The translations under genes and the position numbers were made by a program. The notes beneath the pieces were generated by a model, which was not told where the DNA came from, ran no database searches, and saw only the letters and a list, made by a program, of their open reading frames with translations. DNA of 64,000 bases. It comes from Oikopleura dioica. Lineage: Eukaryota; Chordata; Appendicularia; Copelata; Oikopleuridae. Of this stretch, positions 56,471 through 64,000 are shown in pieces (positions within the stretch are counted from its first letter, which is position 1; each line of letters starts with the position of its first letter). The stretch covers positions 1,364,001-1,428,000 of the forward strand of contig OU015569.1 of the NCBI GenBank assembly GCA_907165135.1. Direction: 5' to 3'.

Positions 56471-59400
56471 ATGAAAAAGATTATTTTTGGGTTACTTGGG
56501 ATTTCAACCGCTCAATTGCAGTATTCAGGTAACAGAACAGTAATGATATATATGCTCTCTGCGTTCTGCAAAATTAAGCTCGTTTCCAGTTATAAAGTTT
56601 AAAATCGTGCACCAACGCTTCTTTCATCCTAGTTCAGATAGTATAACGTAAGCACAAGTGCGAAAAATACTTAGCTCTTCCAAAGTTAGACAAAAACGTC
56701 ATCATCTTCACTTTTTCCCGCCAGATAATCTACGTTATATCACCAGTATAGTCAAACTTTCGCTTTTTAAATGGAAATAATGCAGTGCTCTAATATAAAT
56801 AATATAATTTCAATATTTTTGAATTGACAACTCATGTTGATTGTTTTTATTAGAAGATAAGTAAGATAGAAAGGTTGCAATTAGAATTGGTACAGTACCA
56901 ATTCATCTATAATATAGCTAGAATTGATATGATACCAAACCTTTTCTCGGTTAGGGATTAGGGTTAGGGGGCTGGGAGTACCTACTGGGGGGTGGTGTCC
57001 CGGGGAGCGAAGCCCCTGGGTAGGGCTTTAGGGTTAGAGGTATCATACCAATTCTAGCCAAATTATATAAGAGTTGGTCCTGTACCAATTCTAATTCTAG
57101 TTGCATACTTCTGTCTGATTATAAACAAAATTGAATGCAAGAGAAGAACCTCAATTGTAGTATTTTCTTTGGGAACAGGAAAGGAGTAGTAGTACTTCCG
57201 TAGTGCCTTCGATTTTTGATTTTTTTATTCTATCTGTGCTTGTATGAAATCGGGGATTTGAATCCCACTTTTCTATTTTTGCGAATAAACAAAGATAATT
57301 ATAATAGTGAATTAAATAGTAGGTGGTGTTAGGTTATCCTGTAATAATTGGGCAAATATATCTTCAGCGAATGTTTTTTTTTTGTATTTTGTAATAAGAA
57401 ATTCTATGCTGATTATTCTGGGTGATTAATATTATGATGATTGGGAGGATAACACGTTCACTTGAATAATGAAGCGCTCGAAATCTGGTGGGCAGAAGTT
57501 GTCGCAAAACGGACGACAAGCCGACAGTCCAAACTTACTCCTCAATAGTCCAATATGCAAATTTACCCATTTTCCAACGTCGCCATTTCTCCGGACTGTC
57601 ATACTTACCAGCACTCTCAACGAACTTTCATATTCATATTATAAGCGAATTTTATAATCGACCGTAATCAAAGATCAATTTTCCTGAAATGACCTAAAAA
57701 AAACTTTAAATGCATTTCAGCCTGGGGAGAATGGACTGAATGGGGACCTTGCTCGATTTCTTCAGACTACGGGAGTCGGATTCGCCATCGTTCCTGTAAC
57801 TCAGGCGCGTATTCAAGCTGCGCTGGGGAAGATTACCAAGTTGAAGAGTGTACAGAGAAGCCTGTTAATTGTATAGTTCCATCTTTGCCTTTGAACTCTT
57901 CGTTTGTAAATTGTACATCCACTGCTCCGGGCAGTACATGTGAGATTGCTTGTCACTCGGGCTTTCTTCCATCGGGGGAGACGCGGCTCACATGTACTGA
58001 TTATGGCTGGAGCGCGGAATTTGGAAGTTGCGTGCCTATTCCATCCGCGAGATGCCCTGCTCTAGAAACGCCCGAAAACGGGAAAATCATTTGCTCTGAT
58101 TCCTCTTTGTCTTCGAGCGAGTGTTTGCTCTACTGCGATCCAGGATTTCAACCCAGCGGCGAGAGCTCGACAATTTGCGACGAAAACGGCCAGTGGAATG
58201 CCGAACTAGGAAAATGTCTCAAAGCAAAGTGTACTTTCGAGCAGAAGGAATACTATGCAGGGGTAAGTATTTTAACTGATAATTGTAGACAAGAATGCAC
58301 TTGCACCGATGATGGCCTGTGGAGATGCAAACATCACTATTGCAAGAGTCACAATGAGCAGTGCATCTTAGGAAACGGAATAAATAAAACAAAGCTTATT
58401 TCTATCAAAATCAGGGTTTCAAATATTGGTTTATTTTTGCTGAGCTGAGCTGAGCTGCCCTTCTTCAGAGGTCATTGAGCTGAGCTGAGCTAAGCAGACC
58501 CTAATTAGAGCTGAGCTGAGCTGGGTGAGCTGAACTGAGCTGTTTTTTACTGTATTTTTAGTAGTAAAATTGTGTTCAAATCATTGAGCTGAGCTGAGCT
58601 GACTGATACTTGTCTGAGCTGAGCTGAGCAGAACTGATCATGTTCGAAAATCACTGAGCTGAGAGACTGCTCAGCTCACTCAGCCAGCTCAGCTCACTTA
58701 GCTCAACAAATTTGCAACACTGATCAAAATGTAAATATTATATTTATGATCCGAAAAAAAGACATAGAAAGTACAAATTACAAGTGCCAGGAACGCGTCG
58801 ATTGCTACGGTCCCAGAAGCTGGAGTAGCTGGATAAACAGTAATACTCCAACGAATGGAAATGAACGCGAGAGTGCCCAAAAGGCTCGAAACTTTCACCC
58901 AGAAGCGGCTGTCTGCAAACAACCGGATGCCATAGGAAAGTGAGACATCTTTGCTTAATTTTTAAATAAGGAGGATGCTTGGAATCTCATTTCAAGAGGC
59001 GAGAAGGGTGAGAGATCAAAAATCTGTAGAATCTCTTCTTCAAGATGGGTGGCGCATTTTCGTGGGCGACGACAAAGTTGTTTGTAGAAAACGAGATCAG
59101 GAAAAGGCTTCAACTAATAAATTTACGCAAATTATTAAAAAAAAATTATTTTTAATTCCAAACTTTTGAAAACCTGAAAAGATTTCTGAAAAAGAAGACT
59201 GCGAAGACATGGAGATCAGATTCTGCTGCGAAGAAAAGAATGCTACTCCAGAATGTCCAGATCATATAGGAGAGTTTTTTCTTCACAGTTGTTATTTTTT
59301 TATTCTAAGCAAATATAAAAACAGAAAAAAAGGCACCTGGACAAAGTGGGCAAATGCTGATAGAAACCCGAATGATGGTGGGGACTTCGAGCTTCTCTCT

Positions 59401-59903
59401 CGACATCGTGCTCTGGATCCGGAAGGGGTTTGCGAAGTTCCTCACTCGATTGATTTTCGCCAAGTCAACGAAACACTTGACTGGGAAGTTAAATACAACC
59501 AGAAGATCACTACCGACCCGCAAATGGGACTCGTCTGTTATGACCAAGGTAAGAATATCGACAAAAAAGTATGATAATCGAATGTTCAGCAAATTCCAAC
59601 TCTGGCGGATGCGGAGATTACGAAGTTCGATTCTGCTGTTCCGCCCCATTGGACTTGAGCTGTCTGCGGCAACGGCCGCCGTGGAATGGGAATCGTCCCG
59701 ATCCTACGTGGTTGCCGCCTGACAGGTGCTGCGGCAATCGTCCCTACAATTCCAATCTAAAGGTATCAAAAGCAGAATTTTTAATTTGACGTCGCAATTA
59801 TCACTGATATAATCCAAAAACCGGACTTACCCGTTCTTAGACTTGCTGCGAGGGAGAGCGCCTCGTCCAGCTAGAAGAAGACTGTACAGAAAATTCCTAC
59901 TGA
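56471..59903 (+). CDS. Secreted modular protein: TSP1, two CCP/sushi, VWC, two WxxW domains, Cys-rich tail
   Basis: Exons 56471-56528, 57721-58371, 58768-58939, 59004-59100, 59182-59269, 59333-59548, 59590-59762 and 59841-59903 give ~505 residues. Exon 1 is a signal peptide (MKKIIFGLLGISTAQ). Then TSP1 (WGEWTEWGPCS), two CCP modules (residues ~70-185, four Cys each), VWC (CRQECTCTDDGLWRC), two WxxW modules as in CILP and mucins (SWSSWINSNTP; TWTKWANADRNP with GGDFE) and a galaxin-like end (RCCGNRPYNS, TCCEGE). Introns at 58372-58767, 59101-59181 and 59270-59332 fit as GA-AG. Introns 1 and 2 each contain a repeat element. Role unknown; matrix or house component is a guess. Exon 4 start is the weakest. 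Confidence 0.8.
56874..57105. mobile_element. Inverted-repeat element with TTAGGG-like core, in intron 1
   Basis: The left arm (~56874-56938, GTTGCAATTAGAATTGGTAC...) pairs with the right arm (~57040-57105) as imperfect ~63-base inverted repeats; both contain AGAATTGGTA and GCTAGAATTG. The centre carries GGTTAGGGATTAGGGTTAGG (from ~56950) and a second TTTAGGGTTAG near 57028, similar to the chordate telomere repeat, plus a GC-rich stretch. No coding frame. Confidence 0.7.
58436..58715 (-). mobile_element. AGCTC-rich element (copy 2, inverted), in an intron
   Basis: Read on the minus strand, it repeats the order of copy 1: ACAATTTTACTAC, ACAGTAAAAAACAGCTCAG, CTCTAATTAGGGTCTGCT, CAATGACCTCTGAAGAAGG. 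AAATTTGCAACACTG near 58700 matches the element end with one change; the other end is degraded. It lies in the 396-nt intron of the TSP1/WxxW gene. Confidence 0.7.
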
Positions 59904-59999
59904 ATTTCGCGCTAAACAACTTGTACATACGAAAAGAAACAATCTTGCCAGATATAGATTGCAGACCCTGGTAGAACAGTTGCTACAGAATCCTTTGCA

Positions 60000-60005
60000 A
60001 ATAAA
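60000..60005 (+). terminator. AATAAA polyadenylation signal of the TSP1/WxxW gene
   Basis: Exact AATAAA 97 bases after the stop codon. From ~60035 to 60180 follows almost pure A/T with TTAATT and ATTATT repeats, then unassigned spacer to 60461. Confidence 0.5.
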
Positions 60006-60461
60006 CACCTTCAAATTTCCATCAAGTCTGTTTCTTAATAATTTAATTTAATATTTATTTAATTAAATTAATAATTATTCAAATTATTCAATATTGTTTA
60101 ATATTATTAATTTTATTTAATTATTTATTAAAATTATTAAAATTATTTTTTCATATTTATTCGTTCAATTAATTATTTACTTACGAGAAAAAGTTTGTTT
60201 CCTTGTTATATTATAAAGCTTATATAATAATGCTATGTCGATGATTTTAAGCCGGCCATGCTGGAAACATATGTATCATGATAATCAATTATGCGCATGC
60301 TTTCGTTGAGTCGGTTTTAGACGATGCAATTGCAGAGAAATCTAGTTCTTGTGGTCGCGCTGAGAAAAGAGGCTAACTGAACGAAGACACCAATGCAACG
60401 ATTTATTTTATTTTTTCGCAAACAATCAATCAGCCCAGCGGATCGTAGTCTATCAACGGAA

Positions 60462-62588
60462 TCACTCAAATACTTGTGTTTTCAATGCTAGAACTCTCTC
60501 TAATGATTCCGTTTCTTTGGGGCAATTTTTGGGGCCACACTCTTCAGCTTCGAACGCTTCTTTGAGGCAAAAGGCGAGCTCGCAATCGAGTGTTTGCCCG
60601 TAAATGTCGACACTTTGGTCGAATGAAAAGCTTCGATAGCTACGAAAAGAGTGATTCGCTTTCCCTTCCAGGCTGAAATTTACCTAAAACGAGCCATCTT
60701 TCGCGTCACGATCTTGTCTCCTGGATGTTGTTTGTGGAAACGCGTCTCAGTCAGAATACTGCCACAGCCGTCAGAGATGATCGGGTAGCTGTGGCCCGAC
60801 CTTGAATCTTTTATAGTGCACTTATGAAAGCTCTAAAGCAAAATCCCTGTCGACTATCGAACTGCTTTTTCTCTCAATAAGTTAGAGCTTCTTCCTTGTC
60901 AACATAAAATAAAACCGTAAAATCCTGGTGAAAGTCCATCCAGTCAACCTTGAAATAAACCCGCTGACCGACAAAGTAATCTTTAGGATCCACTTCTTGG
61001 CCAAAGTATCTGTCAGTAAAAGACAGTCTTGCAGTTTTGTCCCAGTTTGACGAATCGATGAGAAAAGAGTCGAAATTCTTGGATGTTAGCTTGAATCCAT
61101 TCTTAGTGCTTATTGTTTTGATCCCTTCAGACTCAATTTTGTAGTTGCATCTCATCGAGACCTGGCCAGAAAATGCATCTGAGGTGTAGATGTTTATTTT
61201 GTCTTCTGGGATGTAGTATTTGTCGCCTTCTGCTGCGTCGAATTTTGTATTGAAGGAGAAAACAAGGTTGAACTCGATGAAATCCTCGTCTTCTTCCATG
61301 TTCTTTCAAGAGAATCAATAGTCTTTAACTTAAAAGCTGCAAATCAATCCGATCAATTCCATTCCTGAACAGCAATCATGTTACAGGTACCAATCGGGTA
61401 CTTGAATTTGACCATTTCCGTCTTGGCATCCCACTTTAATCCCTTGACGCAATCGCTGTACCCTTCAAAATCCGCTTTTCTGTTGAAATACGGCTTTTGC
61501 TTGTGACCTCTTCCCGCACGAAACTCCTCCAATAATTGACGATCGTTGAATGCTTTCACGGCGACTAGAATCAAGAACTACTGAGCAATCAAAATGGAAA
61601 TTGCCTACTGGCGCCTTCTATTTCGGTCTCGGTGCAAGTGAGCGCGTAGCAGCCAGATTCTCTGGCAGGCTGACAGTAATGAAGCTTTGACTCATCGTCG
61701 ATGAAGTCGTCGGCCAACTCCCAACAGCCTTGAAGATCCTTTTCCACGTCAAAGATTGAATCTCTGTTGAAGTCATTTCCGCGACAATGAGTGAGGTTGG
61801 CGATCGTCGCAAAGCCCGAGTCGTACAAGTTACTACTCCGCCGAACATAGTCTCGCTGGCCAATATCAAGAGTCTGCTTCAAGTAGCAGTAGCCGGCCAA
61901 AGGTTGCTGCTTCTTTAGTGTCCAGGCGCCGCACTCGGGCACTCTTTCTGAGCAAAGCACCGCGCACTGCTCGGCTGTATCGACGAAGAACTGACTGGCG
62001 CCATTCCGCAGAGCAGAGCCAGAAATGAACACATCATTGGCGATTCCGTAAATTACTCCTCCGTACTCGACGATTTCAGGCTCGTCAGACGGATTCGTCG
62101 TCGCAGTTGCCATCCAGCCGTCTGCTAGAATCACTGTTTTTTCGAAAGAACCTTCAAAAACCGTCGGGTTTTCAGATGCTTTTGGATTTTTAGCTCCGTC
62201 CCAAAACGACATCGCAGCAATTTTAGAATGGAAATCATCTTGATCCCTAATGATTTTGATCTCTTCCAAATCGTCGCAGAGCTTAGAGCTCGAACAATCT
62301 AAGAAAACGTCATTTTCTGTACGAGCTTTATCGAGTAAGAAATACCTATCCAAATTATATTCACTTCTTCGTCTTCTCTAAATTTGAGCATCATTCCTTT
62401 CCACGCTTTCCTCGCTTGGTCACAACTCTCATCACACTGACTGGCATCAAGGAAGAGAGCAATGGTGACATAGCCAGTTCCGTGAATGACATTTTCGAAC
62501 GTCTCTTCAGTCTGGTAAAATATCTGAGTTCCAAATTCACTCGTTACAGAATGCCATAAAAAGCTAGAATAAAGAAAAATTTTCGCAT
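60462..62588 (-). CDS. Secreted thioredoxin-like / PAN / zona pellucida domain protein
   Basis: Minus-strand exons 62588-62556, 62523-62346, 62298-61609, 61564-61365, 61302-60895, 60832-60684 and 60639-60462 give 611 residues. Signal peptide MRKFFFILAFY. Residues ~15-110 look thioredoxin-like (ALFLDASQCDESCDQ, then NIIWIDCSSSKLC). A PAN/apple module follows (~170-225: AEQCAVLCSERVPECGAW, GYCYLKQ). Residues ~320-590 are a ZP domain (CNMIAVQN, FNLVFSFNTKF, KCTIKDSRSGHSYPIISDGC, CELAFC, CGPKNCP). No transmembrane helix. Introns 4 (61364-61303, GAATGG) and 5 (60894-60833, GAAGAAG) are GA-AG, and the 32-nt first intron would be GG-AG and is uncertain. Confidence 0.78.
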
Positions 62589-62859
62589 ATTGAGCCACTA
62601 GTTTCGCCACTAGTTGCCGCCTGAATGTCCTCTCCTCGCGGCAACAAGTAGCGGAGAGATTTAAATCTCCGAGTCATTTAAATGTCTGACTTCACCTTGA
62701 AATAACTACGTTATTCTCCAATAATGTCACTTATTTCAAAAATTGACCTAATTAAAGTCTATAATTTATAGACGTAGACACAATTTTCTGAGTTAGAACT
62801 GCCTTTACTTTGTAAATTTGCTTTTCCTGCAAAAAATGGAGTCGTAAGAAGAAAGATTT

Positions 62860-64000
62860 TTAAATAATAGAAATTATATTAAATAGTGAAATTTGAATAA
62901 GAAGCATAACAATCGTGAACAGTTTGATTGAATATGAGCTAGAAATCGCGGAATGCCGGATTCGGCAGACCGGAGTCGATTTTCTTGATTTGAACTGGCA
63001 GTTGCGAGGATCTGTTCGAGTTCTCGTCCCGCGATCGCCGACGCGCCCCGTAGTAAAAGGTTTTTCGAAGATGCGGATCGTCTTCGTTTCTTCGTCCACG
63101 TTTCTGATTGAAAATTCGTAATTGAAACACAGTTTTTCGGAAAGAAATACCTTTTGTAAAAGAGAAGGACGAAAGCGATAAGAGTAGCGAAAGTGAGCGT
63201 AAAGAGGATGTTGTTGACCCAGTCGAGCACCAAAATCACTTTTTCAGTGTGGTAGGTCTTTTCGATGGTGAGCTTGGCGCGGTTGAGGGTCTCCATGTAG
63301 CGGAAGGCCTCGACCCAGAACTCGATGGCCGACGCGTCTCGATCCACTCCATCCGGAATCTCAAGCGGCGCGGCTCTTCGTCGACGGTCATTGTTTCCTC
63401 GCTGAATCGCTTCACAATCTGTTTCTGATGGTTGGCAGGGAGTTCCGCGGCAATGCTGAAGTTTTAGTTAGATAGTATCTCATCCAAATAAATGTCTAGT
63501 GAGTAGTCCTTGAATGGTAAGTACTTACTGTAACAAAGCATTTGTACTGCAGCTGCTGTCTATCTTCCAGATTGTCTCGGAAGAAAAAGTTTTTCCACTC
63601 GAGCTCGGTGTTGCCGTTGGACGCAACTTTGGTGAACTTCATGCCGAAAATTTCCTTCATGTCAGGAAGAATGCATCTGTTCTTGATGATGTATCGTTTG
63701 CGCTCTGGCTTCCGAAGATCTGTCACTTCGCACGACTCGATGGTGACGGCTGTTGGAGAATTGACCCGTGCATAGACCATGGCCTCGATGTAGAGCATGT
63801 TTGAAGTCGTGTCTTCATCGGTGATGATGTTTTTGAAGAGGGGATCTCGTGCCAACTGGAATGAAACTTCAGTCGCTCCTGGAATCACGTCCGTGAACTT
63901 GATCGGGTTCAATCGAGGAATCATCGACAACGGAGAAGCGTCAAGATCTTTTGGAGGCGGAAGCGAACACTGGACGCTAGCAAAGTGAATTCGCGAAGAA
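62860..64000 (-). CDS. ZP-domain transmembrane protein (5' part beyond the window)
   Basis: Minus-strand exons: from the window edge to 63529, 63455-63151 and 63103-62860. The frame is still open at 64000, so the N-terminus is missing. The ZP C-terminal half is recognisable: VQCSLPPP, VTIESCEVTD, RYIIKNRCILPD, LQYKCFVTHCRGTPCQ. A furin-like NDRRRRAA site then precedes one helix (NNILFTLTFATLIAFVLLFY) and a short tail, the usual layout of ZP proteins that are cleaved and polymerise. The tail frame follows GT-AG phase; another frame ending at 62939 has better codon composition, so the C-terminus is unsure. It runs in the same direction as the preceding ZP gene. Confidence 0.78.

Noticed and set aside
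57469-57657. 62-codon ATG frame ahead of the TSP1 exon
   Set aside because: The signal-peptide exon at 56471 has the right phase for the TSP1 exon; this frame has neither a signal peptide nor a fitting donor.

Overview
The window looks like nuclear DNA of a larvacean tunicate, most probably Oikopleura dioica. The genes are chordate-type (SoxB, Abl, calcium-channel beta subunit, FEZ, SCP/ZP-type secreted proteins) but extremely compact: most introns are about 40-50 nt, neighbouring genes are often less than 100 nt apart, starts commonly follow a pyrimidine-AG acceptor as expected for spliced-leader trans-splicing, and many introns begin with GA or GG instead of GT. Intron placement below was derived by hand from protein-family conservation and splice phase, so exon edges are inferences unless stated.

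Layout. 0.5-9.4 kb, plus strand: proteasome ATPase PSMC6, otubain, complex I subunit NDUFB9, glycerol-3-phosphate dehydrogenase, a single gene joining tRNA-dihydrouridine synthase (DUS1L) to the m1G9 methyltransferase TRMT10, and the U1A/U2B'' snRNP protein. 9.8-16.8 kb: a four-span membrane protein, an Abl-type tyrosine kinase with a reading-frame break, an aldo-keto reductase. 17.0-25.5 kb: an inverted-repeat element, NSE4, AP-2 sigma, mitochondrial ribosomal protein L13 (with an unrelated gene nested on the opposite strand in its last intron) and an asteroid-type nuclease. 25.8-33.6 kb: a stand-alone fructose-2,6-bisphosphatase domain (minus), FEZ/UNC-76 and STRAP (plus), a second inverted-repeat element, MTAP and a basic nuclear-type protein (minus). 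34.3-44.3 kb: a C-type-lectin transmembrane protein, glycine C-acetyltransferase, a cysteine-rich secreted protein (minus), and the calcium channel beta subunit.

45.0-53.7 kb is a gene desert of about 8.6 kb, very large for such a genome, lying directly upstream of a SoxB-type transcription factor (53.7-55.5 kb); it probably holds its regulatory DNA. It also holds one copy of an AGCTC-rich terminal-inverted-repeat element whose second copy sits, inverted, in an intron of the next gene. 56.5-64.0 kb encodes extracellular proteins: a TSP1-CCP-CCP-VWC-WxxW-WxxW secreted protein, a secreted thioredoxin-like/PAN/ZP protein and a second, membrane-anchored ZP protein that runs off the right edge.

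The most notable observation is the DUS1L-TRMT10 gene: the two tRNA-modifying activities share one uninterrupted exon, so they should be made as one polypeptide of about 609 residues. Other points worth checking are the kinase-less PFKFB relative, the nested antisense gene, the many G*-AG introns and three families of inverted-repeat mobile elements, one carrying TTAGGG-like sequence.
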